DNA of 55,495 bases from Brachyspira murdochii (GCA_020722965.1 DYJT01000001.1:166411-221905); one strand, 5' to 3'; shown: positions 17,962 to 28,311, counted from the stretch's first letter. Notes: generated by a model not told the origin, from the letters alone. A program made the numbers and translations.

Positions 17962-18885
17962 ATGGAAATTTTAAAAAGAAATAAAACTCTCGGATTAATA
18001 GCATTATGGATGGCTCTATTCCTTTGGGGTATCCATGGGGTTGCCGGAAGATTCCTTGCCATCAATAATGTGTCGATGCTGGGGGTAATGGAATTCAGAT
18101 TTATAATAGGAACAGTATTATTTGGTCTATATTTGATCTTTTCAAGACAACTTAATTTTTCATATTTTGAATATTTTAAAATAATTTTACCTCTTTCTTT
18201 TGTAGGTCTATTTGGGAACTCGGTTTTTTATCATCTTGGATTAAAATATATCCCTGGAACATTAGTTATGCTTTTAGAAAACTTAGCGCCATTCTTCGTG
18301 GTATTGATTACTATGATTGTAGAAAAGACAAAACCAAAAAAACATGAGGTAATTGCTTTATTTATCTCTTTTTTTGGTTTATTTCTTATAGTCATAGGTA
18401 AAGGTGGCTTGGATATTTCAAACAAAGAATTTTATTTGGGTGTTTTACTCGAGATAGTAGCTGGAATTACCTTTGGTTCCTACACTTATTTTTCTGCAAG
18501 ATTCTTCAGGAAAAAAGATATTAAATTCTCATTTGCAACTATGATGAATATACTCTTTCAGCTATTTTTATATTCATCGATAATGGGATTACCATTTTTG
18601 TTTTCGATTAAAACTTCTTCATTAAGAAGGATAGATATCTTATTAATATTGGAGATGGGGATATTTCAGTCTTTTTTTGCCTATATCCTATGGAATTATG
18701 CTCTATCTAAACTTCCTGCAACTTCAACTTCTATCTTATTCTATATGACAGTAGTTTTTACATCTATAAACGAAATGATTTTTTTAAAGTTTTATCCAAA
18801 TATAATCATAATTATTGGCTCTTTTGTAATTATAACCTCTGCAATTGTTCTTACTTCAAAATCATATTCCAGGGAAAACAGGTAA
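17962..18885 (+). CDS. EamA/DMT family transporter
   Basis: Inner-membrane transporter of 307 residues with ten hydrophobic helices arranged as two EamA repeats of five. Typical sequence marks are WGIHGVAGRF in TM1, the VMEFRFIIG helix in TM2 and the paired GLFLIVIGKG turn. EamA proteins import or export amino acids and other small metabolites. The gene begins 15 bp after the diaminopentanoate dehydrogenase gene with no promoter between, so it probably moves a substrate or product of that pathway (inference). There is no obvious ribosome site, which suggests coupling. The direction of transport cannot be told. Confidence 0.88.
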   Translation: MEILKRNKTLGLIALWMALFLWGIHGVAGRFLAINNVSMLGVMEFRFIIGTVLFGLYLIFSRQLNFSYFEYFKIILPLSFVGLFGNSVFYHLGLKYIPGTLVMLLENLAPFFVVLITMIVEKTKPKKHEVIALFISFFGLFLIVIGKGGLDISNKEFYLGVLLEIVAGITFGSYTYFSARFFRKKDIKFSFATMMNILFQLFLYSSIMGLPFLFSIKTSSLRRIDILLILEMGIFQSFFAYILWNYALSKLPATSTSILFYMTVVFTSINEMIFLKFYPNIIIIIGSFVIITSAIVLTSKSYSRENR

Positions 18886-18911
18886 AAATATTTTAAATAT
18901 TTTAAAAACCC

Positions 18912-18941
18912 TTGCCTTTTAAATGCTTTTTTTAGTATATT
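18912..18941 (+). promoter_or_regulatory. Putative sigma-70 promoter of groL
   Basis: TTGCCT at 18912-18917, 18 bp, TATATT at 18936-18941, followed 41 bp later by the GroEL ATG. No CIRCE operator (TTAGCACTC-N9-GAGTGCTAA) is present, so HrcA control is not indicated. Confidence 0.45.
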
Positions 18942-18954
18942 TTTTATTGAATAA

Positions 18955-20622
<1,668 letters not shown>

Positions 20623-20640
20623 TAAATTTGTAGAGAAATT

Positions 20641-20697
20641 AAAAAGGGGTTGTCTCAAAACTGGGGTTATCTCAAGAATGAGACACCCCTTTTTTTA
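20641..20697 (+). terminator. Rho-independent terminator after groL
   Basis: Long hairpin: AAAAAGGGG plus TGTCTCA on the left pairs with TGAGACA plus CCCCTTTTTTT on the right, with a loop holding CTGGGGTTATCTC. A T-tract closes it. This is one of the strongest terminators in the window, and its A-rich left flank would let it work in both directions. Confidence 0.9.
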
Positions 20698-20737
20698 TTG
20701 TCCAATTAAAAATGAATTTTCAAATTATAGTTTTATC

Positions 20738-20885
20738 AAAAGCCGTTTATGGTACAAATTTCTAGATAATAATCCTTGTAAAAGTTTTTTATGTAAAATT
20801 TCTAGATAGCAATCTAAATAAAAGCTTTTTATGGAAAATTTCTGGATAACAATCTAAGTAAAAGCTTTTTATGGAAAAAATTTTT
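20738..20885. repeat. Tandem direct repeat, about 40-bp unit, 3.6 copies
   Basis: Copies start at 20738 (42 bp, most diverged), 20780 (40 bp), 20820 (40 bp) and 20860 (partial, to about 20885). Each begins AAAAGCTTTTTATGGAAAAT or a close variant and continues TTTCTAGATAACAATCTAAGT or a close variant. The units are directly adjacent with no spacers, so this is not a CRISPR array. They lie between the groL terminator and the SDR gene. Together with the terminator they account for nearly all of the 323-bp gap between the two genes; no ORF or RNA gene is evident there. Confidence 0.9.
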
Positions 20886-20945
20886 AAAGGTAATAATATC
20901 CATAGAGTTAATATAAATAAATAAGGTATTTAGTTATATAATTCT

Positions 20946-21803
20946 ATGAATAATAAAAAAAAATTAGCCATTGTCACAGGTGGAACATCTGGATTTGGTT
21001 TAGAGCTTGTGAAGAAACTTACTAATAATTATTTTGTTATATTTACTGCGCGAAATATCGATAAGACGAAAAATGTATATAAAGAGATTTCTGAAAATAC
21101 AAAAGATGAAGTTAAATTTTTCTTATGTGAGTTTGAAAGCTTAAACTCTGTAAAAAAAGCTGCAGAAGAAATTTCGCAGTTTGTAAACAAAATGGATCTT
21201 GAAGTAGATCTATTAATACATAATGCAGGGGCTTCGGCCGGCAAGAAGATAATAACAGAAGATGGTTATCTTTATGAGATTCAGGTAAATGCTTTTAGCA
21301 CAATTTTGTTAAATGAAATCTTGATAAAAGATATTAAAAAAAATTTACTAAAAAACTGCAATATCGTTTTTATAGTTTCATCACTTTATCAAAAGGCAGA
21401 TTTCAGTGTCGGCTATTCACCAGATGATTCCTATGATCCTATAATCTCATATTCAAATGCAAAGTTTATTGAAATTTACTATGCGAATATGCTTATACAA
21501 AGAATTAAAAATCTAGATGTAAAAGTAATTCTTTACAGCCCGGGATATATAAAAACCAACTTTTTTCGTAATGACAATGAAAATAAATTTAAGAATATCT
21601 ATTATTATCTATTTTTAAAAAATCCTTCAAAAATTGCCAATAATTTTTTTAAGGTTTTAAAGAAAGAAAATAAGATAGAGAAAAGTAGGAATATAAATTA
21701 TATCTGGCTTCGAAGTTTAAAAAGAAAAATAATAAAAACTATTAATAAAAACAAGATAAATGAAAAAATAGTTAAAGATATTAATAAATTTCTGTATTTT
21801 TAG
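20946..21803 (+). CDS. Short-chain dehydrogenase/reductase (SDR)
   Basis: NAD(P)-dependent oxidoreductase of 285 residues with the classical SDR layout. The cofactor motif is TGGTSGFG at about residues 11-18, followed by NAG near 95, VSS with the catalytic Ser, and YSNAK with the catalytic Tyr and Lys. PGYIKTNFF after the active site is the usual PG motif. The C-terminus is unusually Lys/Asn/Ile rich and basic. General architecture matches retinol-dehydrogenase-like SDRs, but the substrate is unknown. The ATG has no clear ribosome site. It stands alone between the 40-bp repeat and the promoter of the transporter operon. Confidence 0.85.
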   Translation: MNNKKKLAIVTGGTSGFGLELVKKLTNNYFVIFTARNIDKTKNVYKEISENTKDEVKFFLCEFESLNSVKKAAEEISQFVNKMDLEVDLLIHNAGASAGKKIITEDGYLYEIQVNAFSTILLNEILIKDIKKNLLKNCNIVFIVSSLYQKADFSVGYSPDDSYDPIISYSNAKFIEIYYANMLIQRIKNLDVKVILYSPGYIKTNFFRNDNENKFKNIYYYLFLKNPSKIANNFFKVLKKENKIEKSRNINYIWLRSLKRKIIKTINKNKINEKIVKDINKFLYF

Positions 21804-21839
21804 CTTATTATGTTGAAATTTATAAAAAAGTGAATTAAG

Positions 21840-21867
21840 TTGACAATTTAAGTTTAAATATTATTAT
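21840..21867 (+). promoter_or_regulatory. Strong sigma-70 promoter of the DUF3798 transporter operon
   Basis: Perfect -35 TTGACA at 21840-21845, 16-bp spacer, -10 TATTAT at 21862-21867. The lipoprotein gene begins 43 bp later behind AAGGAGG. Confidence 0.65.
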
Positions 21868-21910
21868 TAATATAAGCTAGGAATAGCTCAAAATAATTAA
21901 GGAGGAAACC

Positions 21911-23113
21911 TTGAAAAAGACTATTATCGCTATAATTTTTATTGTCCTCATGGTCTTTGCTTTTAGCTGTGCCAAAAAAGCAGCGAAGGCATCTTTTCAT
22001 ATTGGTATCGTAACTGGTACTGTTTCTCAATCAGAAGATGATTTACGAGGAGCAGAAGCATTAATCCAGCTTTATGGTGATGCAGACAAAGGTGGAATCA
22101 TCAAACATATTACTTATCCAGACAACTTTACCTCAGAGTTAGAAACAACCATAGCTCAGATAGTTGGTCTTGCCGATGATCCACTTATGAAAGCTATCAT
22201 AGTTAACCAGGCAGTTCCTGGCACAACAGAGGCTTTTAGAAAGATTAAAGAAAAATATCCCGATAGAAACATTCTTCTTTTTGCTGGTGAACCACATGAA
22301 GATCCTAATGTTATCGAAAGTGCTGCCGATTTAGCAATTAATGCTGATAATGTAGCAAGAGGATATTTAATCATTGCTTCTGCAAAGAAAATGGGTGCCG
22401 ATACCTTTGTTCATATTTCTTTCCCAAGACATATGAGTTACGAACTTCTTTCAAGAAGAAGAAGGATAATGGAAGCTGCTTGTAATGATCTCGGAATAAA
22501 ATTTGCTTTCGAAACCGCTCCAGATCCAACAACAGATGTAGGAGTACCTGGTGCGCAGCAATATATATTAGAGCATGTTCCTCAATGGCTTGAAAAATAT
22601 GGTGACAAAACTGCTTTCTTCTGTACAAATGATGCTCATACAGAACCTTTGTTAAAAAGAATAGCAGAACTTGGTGGCTTCTTTGTAGAAGCTGATCTAC
22701 CTTCTCCTTTGATGGGATATCCTGGAGCTTTAGGCATCGATCTTTCTAATGAAGCAGGCAATTGGCCAGCTATATTAAAGAAAGTTGAAGATGCTGTCAT
22801 CGCTGCTGGTGGTGCAAAAAGAATGGGAACATGGGCATATTCCTATGGTTATTCAACAACAGCTGGTTTAGGTGAATTTGCTAAGAGAATAATCGAAGGT
22901 GTTGCAAAACTCGATAATTTCAAAGATCTTATGGATTCATATATGAAATTCACCCCTGGTGCAGAATGGAATGGTTCTTATTACATCGATATGGCTACAG
23001 GTGAAAAGAAGATGAATCATATTCTTGTTTACCAGGATACATATGTTTTTGGTTTGGGATATCTTGGCATGACAAAAGAAGTTGTTCCTGAAAAATATTT
23101 AAATATCAAATAG
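21911..23113 (+). CDS. DUF3798 substrate-binding lipoprotein of an ABC transporter
   Basis: Predicted lipoprotein of 400 residues. A signal peptide ends in AFSC, a plausible lipobox with Cys20. The rest matches DUF3798, a periplasmic-binding-like family seen in treponemes and clostridia: FHIGIVTGTVSQSEDDLRGAE, TYPDNFTSELETTI, NQAVPGTTEAFRKIKE, GEPHEDP, HISFPRHMSYELLSRRR and FFCTNDAHTEPLLKR. The fold is related to sugar- and BMP-type binding proteins. The ligand is unknown. It starts with TTG seven bases after AAGGAGG and is the first gene of an operon with one double ATPase, two permeases and a small membrane protein. It anchors outside the inner membrane and should deliver substrate to that permease pair. 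Confidence 0.88.
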   Translation: MKKTIIAIIFIVLMVFAFSCAKKAAKASFHIGIVTGTVSQSEDDLRGAEALIQLYGDADKGGIIKHITYPDNFTSELETTIAQIVGLADDPLMKAIIVNQAVPGTTEAFRKIKEKYPDRNILLFAGEPHEDPNVIESAADLAINADNVARGYLIIASAKKMGADTFVHISFPRHMSYELLSRRRRIMEAACNDLGIKFAFETAPDPTTDVGVPGAQQYILEHVPQWLEKYGDKTAFFCTNDAHTEPLLKRIAELGGFFVEADLPSPLMGYPGALGIDLSNEAGNWPAILKKVEDAVIAAGGAKRMGTWAYSYGYSTTAGLGEFAKRIIEGVAKLDNFKDLMDSYMKFTPGAEWNGSYYIDMATGEKKMNHILVYQDTYVFGLGYLGMTKEVVPEKYLNIK

Positions 23114-23136
23114 CTTTTTTCAGATTTATAACAATT

Positions 23137-23154
23137 GGGGGGCTATACCCCCCC
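23137..23154 (+). terminator. G/C hairpin between binding protein and ATPase genes (attenuator or mRNA stabiliser)
   Basis: GGGGGG, loop CTATA, then CCCCCC(C). It is the most GC-rich spot nearby. It is followed by TTATTATTT rather than a clean T-run, so termination would be partial. That would favour the binding-protein message over the downstream genes. Confidence 0.5.
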
Positions 23155-23284
23155 TTATTATTTCATGATAAGTGCTTTAAAATTAAAAAAATAATTCAAT
23201 TTATCTTTTTTAATAATAAAAAATTATTGATGAAATGAAAATATAAAGTAGCAATGAATAGAAAACTAAATAAAGGGGCTTTAA

Positions 23285-24871
23285 ATGGCACAAAAGCCTA
23301 TTCTTGAAATGAAAAATATTTCAAAAGAATTCTATGGTAACAAGGTACTGAATTCGGTATCTTTTTCATTAAATGAAGGTGAAATTCTTGGACTTGTTGG
23401 TGAAAATGGTGCAGGGAAATCCACTTTGATGAATATTCTTTTCGGAATGCCCGTAATTAATCAGACGGGTGGTTATACAGGAGATGTATTAATTGATGGG
23501 CAAAAAGTCTTATTTAATTCACCTTTTGATGCAATTAATGCAGGAATTGGAATGGTTCACCAGGAGTTTTCACTCTTACCTGGATTTACTGCAACCGAAA
23601 ACATTCTATTAAACAAAGAACCACTGAAATATAATTTTTTGGTAGAAGTTTTTGGTGATAAGATGTGTACATTGAATTATCAAAAGATGCGGCAGGAAGC
23701 CGTAAAAGCTATTGAAAAGCTTGGAGTTAATATAGATCCTGATATGTACATTTCTGAAATGCCAGTTGGGCATAAACAATTTACCGAGATAGCACGAGAA
23801 CTGGAAAGATCCAACGCAAGGGTTATAGTACTAGATGAACCAACAGCAGTATTAACAGAATCTGAGGCAGAAATATTATTAAAAGCATTACAAAATCTTG
23901 CTAAAGAAGGCATTTCAATCATATTTATAAGCCATAGGCTTCAAGAGGTAATGGATATAGCAGATAAAATAGTTGTTTTAAGAGATGGTAAACTTGTAAA
24001 TGAAGTAGAGACAAAAAAAACAGATATGAAACAGGTAGTAGAATGGATGGTTGGGCATTCTCTTGAAACTAGAACTAAAGAGAAAAAAAAAGAAATCTCA
24101 GATGAAATTATTCTATCTGTTAAAAATCTATGGGTCGATATGCCTGGTGAATTAGTTAAAGATGTCTCCTTTGATGTAAAAAAAGGAGAAATCTTAGGAT
24201 TTGGTGGACTTGCCGGGCAAGGGAAATTGGGTATTCCAAATGGTATTATGGGTTTGTTCCCAGCTGGTGGCAAGGTTATTTTTGAAGGCAAAGAGCTTGA
24301 GATTGACAATACCAATTTATCTATTAAAAAGGGTTTAGCCTTTGTTTCTGAAGATAGAAGAGGTGTTGGCCTTTTATTGGAAGAACCAATAGATTGGAAT
24401 ATCTCATTTACAGCGATGCAGGTTCAGGAAAAATTTATAAAGAAATTGTTAAATGGTTTTATTAAATGGAGAGATGATAAGAAAATAGAAGATATTGCTA
24501 ATTATTATATAAAAAAATTTGAGATAAAATGTACCAGTACAAAGCAAATGGTACAACAATTATCGGGTGGAAATCAACAGAAAATCTGTCTTGCGAAGTC
24601 ATTTGTATTGGATCCTAAAATTCTATTTGTATCTGAACCCACAAGAGGGATTGATGTGGGAGCTAAAAAATTGGTTTTGGAGGCATTAAGAGAATTCAAT
24701 AAAGAGCATGGGACCACTATAGTAATCATTTCCTCTGAATTGGAAGAATTACGATCTATCTGCGATAGGATTGCAATAGTCGATGAAGGAAAGATTTCTG
24801 GAATTTTACCTCCAACTGCGCCACTAGAAGATTTCGGATTGTTAATGGTTGGAAGTAGTAAGCAAAACTAA
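23285..24871 (+). CDS. Simple-sugar-type ABC transporter ATP-binding protein (double ATPase)
   Basis: Cytoplasmic ATPase of 528 residues with two tandem ABC domains, as in MglA, RbsA and the BMP/nucleoside importers. The first domain has a good Walker A (GENGAGKST), Q-loop (HQEFSLLPG), a signature that departs from LSGGQ (MPVGHKQ) and Walker B VIVLDEPTAVLTE. The second domain has a degenerate Walker A (GGLAGQGKLG), a canonical LSGGNQQK signature and Walker B ILFVSEPTRGID. One complete composite ATP site is therefore likely, the norm for this group. It lies 171 bp after the DUF3798 gene with the G/C hairpin between, and 14 bp before the first permease. It powers import of the unknown DUF3798 ligand. 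Confidence 0.93.
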   Translation: MAQKPILEMKNISKEFYGNKVLNSVSFSLNEGEILGLVGENGAGKSTLMNILFGMPVINQTGGYTGDVLIDGQKVLFNSPFDAINAGIGMVHQEFSLLPGFTATENILLNKEPLKYNFLVEVFGDKMCTLNYQKMRQEAVKAIEKLGVNIDPDMYISEMPVGHKQFTEIARELERSNARVIVLDEPTAVLTESEAEILLKALQNLAKEGISIIFISHRLQEVMDIADKIVVLRDGKLVNEVETKKTDMKQVVEWMVGHSLETRTKEKKKEISDEIILSVKNLWVDMPGELVKDVSFDVKKGEILGFGGLAGQGKLGIPNGIMGLFPAGGKVIFEGKELEIDNTNLSIKKGLAFVSEDRRGVGLLLEEPIDWNISFTAMQVQEKFIKKLLNGFIKWRDDKKIEDIANYYIKKFEIKCTSTKQMVQQLSGGNQQKICLAKSFVLDPKILFVSEPTRGIDVGAKKLVLEALREFNKEHGTTIVIISSELEELRSICDRIAIVDEGKISGILPPTAPLEDFGLLMVGSSKQN

Positions 24872-24885
24872 ACAGGGGAAAAAAT

Positions 24886-25938
24886 ATGAGACTTACAAAT
24901 TTTATAAAAAATTTTATAGATGCGGCAGGATGGCCTAGAATAATCATTGGAATATTTTTAATAGTTCTTTTCGCTTTAACCCCACTCGCAAAATTAAAAT
25001 TTAGTACAAGCTTGTCAGATACTCTTGTCAGGGTTGGAATGAATGCGATAATGGTTCTTGCCCTTGTTCCAATGGTTCAATCTGGCTGTGGATTAAATTT
25101 TGGGTTACCATTAGGATTTTTAGCAGGTATTATAGGTGCGCTTTTAAGCATAGAGTTTAATTTAACTGGCTTGAAAGGTTTGTTTAGTGCAATTGGTATT
25201 TCGATCCCTTTTGCTATAATTTTTGGTTATGGTTATGGGCAGCTATTAAACAAAGTAAAAGGCGATGAGATGATGATAGCCACATATGTTGGGTTTTCAT
25301 CGGTTTCATTATTCTGTATCCTATGGTTGTTACTACCTTTTAAAAGTCCTGTCATGGTTTGGGGTTATGCTGGTAAAGGTTTAAGAACTACTATTTCTGT
25401 TCAAAAATTCTGGCAAAACAGTCTTTCAGATATTTTGTCATTTAAAATTGGGGATTCTTTCTATTTCCCTACTGGAATGTTTTTATTTTTTGCACTGATG
25501 TGCTTTTTGATTTGGGTATTTTTCCATACAAAAACTGGTACAGCAATTACAGCAGTAGGTTCTAATCCTGATTTTGCTAGAGCATCTGGAGTCAATGTTG
25601 ATAAGATGCGAACTCTTTCTGTTATTATATCTACTGTCCTTGGCGGAATGGGAATAATTATATATGAGCAAAGCTATGGTTTTATCCAAATATATAATGG
25701 ACCACTTTACATGGGGTTTCCGGCTGTTGCGGCAATATTACTTGGAGGAGCATCTGTACATAAGGCTAATATTGGGAATGTATTAATTGGAACATTTTTG
25801 TTTCAAGGAATTTTGACAATGGCTCCTTCTGTAATAAATAGTTTAATCCAGACCGATATGTCTGAAATATTTAGAATAATAATTTCAATGGGTATGATTC
25901 TATACGCATTAACAAGAAAAACAAAGGGAAACAGATGA
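24886..25938 (+). CDS. ABC transporter permease (BPD_transp_2), first of pair
   Basis: Inner-membrane permease of 350 residues with about nine to ten hydrophobic helices, of the branched-chain amino acid/simple sugar type (PF02653-like). The cytoplasmic loop TGTAITAVGSNPDFARASGVNVDKMR is the usual ATPase-contact region (the AVGxNxxxAxxxGI pattern). GGASVHKANIGNVLIGTFLFQGI is the conserved last loop and helix. AGGGG before the ATG is the ribosome site. The stop overlaps the start of the second permease by 4 bp (ATGA), so the two are translated together and should form a heterodimeric channel. Confidence 0.92.
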   Translation: MRLTNFIKNFIDAAGWPRIIIGIFLIVLFALTPLAKLKFSTSLSDTLVRVGMNAIMVLALVPMVQSGCGLNFGLPLGFLAGIIGALLSIEFNLTGLKGLFSAIGISIPFAIIFGYGYGQLLNKVKGDEMMIATYVGFSSVSLFCILWLLLPFKSPVMVWGYAGKGLRTTISVQKFWQNSLSDILSFKIGDSFYFPTGMFLFFALMCFLIWVFFHTKTGTAITAVGSNPDFARASGVNVDKMRTLSVIISTVLGGMGIIIYEQSYGFIQIYNGPLYMGFPAVAAILLGGASVHKANIGNVLIGTFLFQGILTMAPSVINSLIQTDMSEIFRIIISMGMILYALTRKTKGNR

Positions 25939-27104
25939 AAACGAAAGATAATGAAAATGACTTTTTAAATTTTTTAATAAAATTAGCTAAAAATATTTTC
26001 GTATTTATATCTAAATATCCTGTTCCAATTATGTTTATAATCTTTCTATTCTTCGCGGTTCCGAAATCTGGTTTCTCATTCAAATACCTGATTAATGAAT
26101 TACTTACAAGATTGGCAAGAAACTCATTTTTAGTGCTTTCTCTATTACTTCCAATCATGGCTGGAATGGGGATTAATTTTGCTATGGTCCTGGGTGCTAT
26201 GGCTGGGCAAATAGCTATAATACTTATTACAGATTGGAGTATCGTCGGACTTCCTGGATTTTTCCTGGCTATTTTGATTTCTTTGCCTATAGCAATCTTA
26301 TTAGGTTACATCTGTGGTTATATTTTAAATAGAGCAAAGGGAAGAGAGATGGTCACCTCTATGATTCTTGGCTTTTTTATGAATGGTTTCTATCAATTTG
26401 TTGTCTTGTATCTTATGGGTCCGGTGATTCCAATAAAAAACAAATTATTACTTCTTTCAAGAGGTTTTGGAATTAGGAATGCAATAAACCTTCAGGCTAT
26501 CAGGCAAAATTTAGATGATTACATCCCTTTAACCTTATTTAAAACCAATTTAGATCCAGGGATTAAATTTCCTATTGCTACCTTTATTTTAATAGCTATT
26601 TTTTGTATATTCATCATATGGTTTAAAAAAACAAAACTTGGACAGGACATGAGAGCTGTAGGACAGGATAGATTGATAGCAGAATCCTCTGGAATTCCAT
26701 CTGATAAAACGAGATTGCTTTCTATCGTTATTTCTACGGTACTTGCAGCAATTGGGCAGATCATATTTCTTCAAAATGTCGGGACTTTATCGACATATAA
26801 TAGTCATGATATGACCGGGCAGTTTGCTGCAGCCTCCTTGCTTGTTGGGGGTGCAACTGTTGCAAGTGCAAATATTGGAAATGTTTTTTTGGGTGTAACT
26901 CTTTTCCATCTTATGTTTATTGTTTCTCCTATGGCAGGGAAAAATTTACTTGGAAATGCACAGGTAGGTGAATATTTTAGAGTCTTTGTTTCATATGGAA
27001 TTATAGCAATAGCGCTTGTCCTTTACTCATGGAAAAGATTTAAAGAAAAAGAAAGAGAAAGAATGGCGTTACGAAATGCAGTAGCTAATACTAAAACTAA
27101 ATAA
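25935..27104 (+). CDS. ABC transporter permease (BPD_transp_2), second of pair
   Basis: Second permease, 389 residues, with an N-terminal extension of about 25 charged and aromatic residues before TM1. The ATPase-contact loop reads TKLGQDMRAVGQDRLIAESSGIPSDKTR. The C-terminal pattern GGATVASANIGNVFLGVTLFH parallels the first permease. The C-terminus carries a basic tail (KRFKEKERERMALRN) that would face the cytoplasm. It overlaps the first permease by ATGA. The small membrane protein gene follows after 24 bp with its own AAGGAG site. It is a channel half for the DUF3798-linked importer. Confidence 0.92.
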   Translation: MKTKDNENDFLNFLIKLAKNIFVFISKYPVPIMFIIFLFFAVPKSGFSFKYLINELLTRLARNSFLVLSLLLPIMAGMGINFAMVLGAMAGQIAIILITDWSIVGLPGFFLAILISLPIAILLGYICGYILNRAKGREMVTSMILGFFMNGFYQFVVLYLMGPVIPIKNKLLLLSRGFGIRNAINLQAIRQNLDDYIPLTLFKTNLDPGIKFPIATFILIAIFCIFIIWFKKTKLGQDMRAVGQDRLIAESSGIPSDKTRLLSIVISTVLAAIGQIIFLQNVGTLSTYNSHDMTGQFAAASLLVGGATVASANIGNVFLGVTLFHLMFIVSPMAGKNLLGNAQVGEYFRVFVSYGIIAIALVLYSWKRFKEKERERMALRNAVANTKTK

Positions 27105-27128
27105 ATTCTTTAGCCAAGGAGAATTTTT

Positions 27129-27614
27129 ATGAATGTGAAATTAAGAAGAAATATAATAAGATTATTTTCGGTTTTGTTATATATTGCCTTAATAGTTCTT
27201 TTAATTAATATTGGAAAAGGTCATACAATTTATATATTCAATCAGAAATTTATATCATCAACAGGAGAAGAAATTAATGCACTTTATACATGTAAAATCC
27301 TAAATGCTACAGAAAAGGGTTCTTTTGTCAATTTCTTGAACCAAATTTGGATTAAACTATTTAACAAAAAGCTCTACCAGGATCAAATTTTAACATATGC
27401 AAAAGGAGTTCCAGGTCAAATAGTTGTTCCCTGGCATAAGAAAAAGGTTATATTTGAGTTTTACGATGGTATAAATCTTGTGAAGAGAATTGAAAAGCAA
27501 GTTTCACTAGATCCTGGAATTACGCAATATGTCTGGAATCTATCTGCATTATATGCAGAAAATCCTGAATGGTCCGATAGCTATTTAATTGAAGAAACTT
27601 CAGATTCTGAATAA
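27129..27614 (+). CDS. Small single-TM protein of the DUF3798 transporter operon (possibly DUF6672)
   Basis: Protein of 161 residues with one N-terminal hydrophobic segment (about 11-28) after a basic start. This gives a cytoplasmic N-terminus and about 130 residues outside the inner membrane. The outer part is beta-rich by eye (KHTIYIFNQ, KKKVIFEFYDG, ISLDPG) and contains no known catalytic motif and no Cys pair. It is preceded by a perfect AAGGAG and follows the second permease by 24 bp, so it is part of the transporter operon. I recall a family annotated DUF6672 beside such operons in spirochaetes, but cannot confirm the match. A role as an accessory subunit or assembly factor is inference. 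Confidence 0.7.
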   Translation: MNVKLRRNIIRLFSVLLYIALIVLLINIGKGHTIYIFNQKFISSTGEEINALYTCKILNATEKGSFVNFLNQIWIKLFNKKLYQDQILTYAKGVPGQIVVPWHKKKVIFEFYDGINLVKRIEKQVSLDPGITQYVWNLSALYAENPEWSDSYLIEETSDSE

Positions 27615-27720
27615 GATTTTAAATAAATAGATATATATTTTTTACAATTATCTTTGCTTTTTATCTTAAAAGTGCTAAATTAGTAAGGTATTTATTATAT
27701 TAATTAAAAAAGAGGAAAAG

Positions 27721-28266
27721 ATGTTAGTTTCAAAAGAGAAGGTTGTTAGTTTTTTTTATACCGTAAAAGATGATCAAGGTAAAATATTAGATCAAACAGA
27801 TTCAGATCGTCCATTCTCCTATATTCATGGTTCCAATCAGATAATTCCAGGTCTTGAAAATGCTATGGAAGGGAAGGATGAGAATTCTAAGTTTTCTATT
27901 CATGTCGATTCAAATGATGCTTATGGGCAATATGATGAAAACCTTGTAATGAAAGTTGAAAGATCTTTTTTCGGTTCTGAGCCACTCCAAAAAGGGCTTC
28001 AGTTACAGCTGCAAGCGCAGGATGGATATCATATAGTTACTGTTTTAGATTTCGATGATAATGAAGTTACACTGGATGCAAATCATCCTCTAGCAGGTGT
28101 TAACCTTAATTTCGATATAGAAATAAAAGAAGTTAGGGATGCTACAAAAGAAGAATTAGAACATGGTCATGTGCATAACCATCAAGAGCACGAAGATGAA
28201 ATGGAAGATGAGGAAGATGATGTTGATGATGTAGAATTTCAAGCCGATGATGAAGAAGCCGATTAG
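27721..28266 (+). CDS. slyD: FKBP-type peptidyl-prolyl isomerase, SlyD-like
   Basis: Cytoplasmic folding helper of 181 residues that isomerises Xaa-Pro bonds. It has the SlyD order: a split FKBP domain (FFYTVKDDQGKILDQT, PFSYIHGSNQIIPGLENAMEGK), an inserted IF chaperone domain (AYGQYDENLVMKVER to DANHPLAG), then FKBP strand NLNFDIEIKEVRDAT. The C-terminal tail has a His cluster (HGHVHNHQEHE) followed by a run of Asp/Glu. SlyD uses such a tail to bind nickel and other metals. Ribosome site GAGGAAAAG precedes the ATG. It sits in its own unit 106 bp after the transporter operon. Confidence 0.93.
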   Translation: MLVSKEKVVSFFYTVKDDQGKILDQTDSDRPFSYIHGSNQIIPGLENAMEGKDENSKFSIHVDSNDAYGQYDENLVMKVERSFFGSEPLQKGLQLQLQAQDGYHIVTVLDFDDNEVTLDANHPLAGVNLNFDIEIKEVRDATKEELEHGHVHNHQEHEDEMEDEEDDVDDVEFQADDEEAD

Positions 28267-28311
28267 TTTTATTCATTTATTATCTTAAGTTTATGTAAAA
28301 GATATACTTTT

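Noticed and set aside
20738..20885. CRISPR-like array
   Set aside because: Copies are directly adjacent and imperfect, with no unique spacers and no cas genes nearby.
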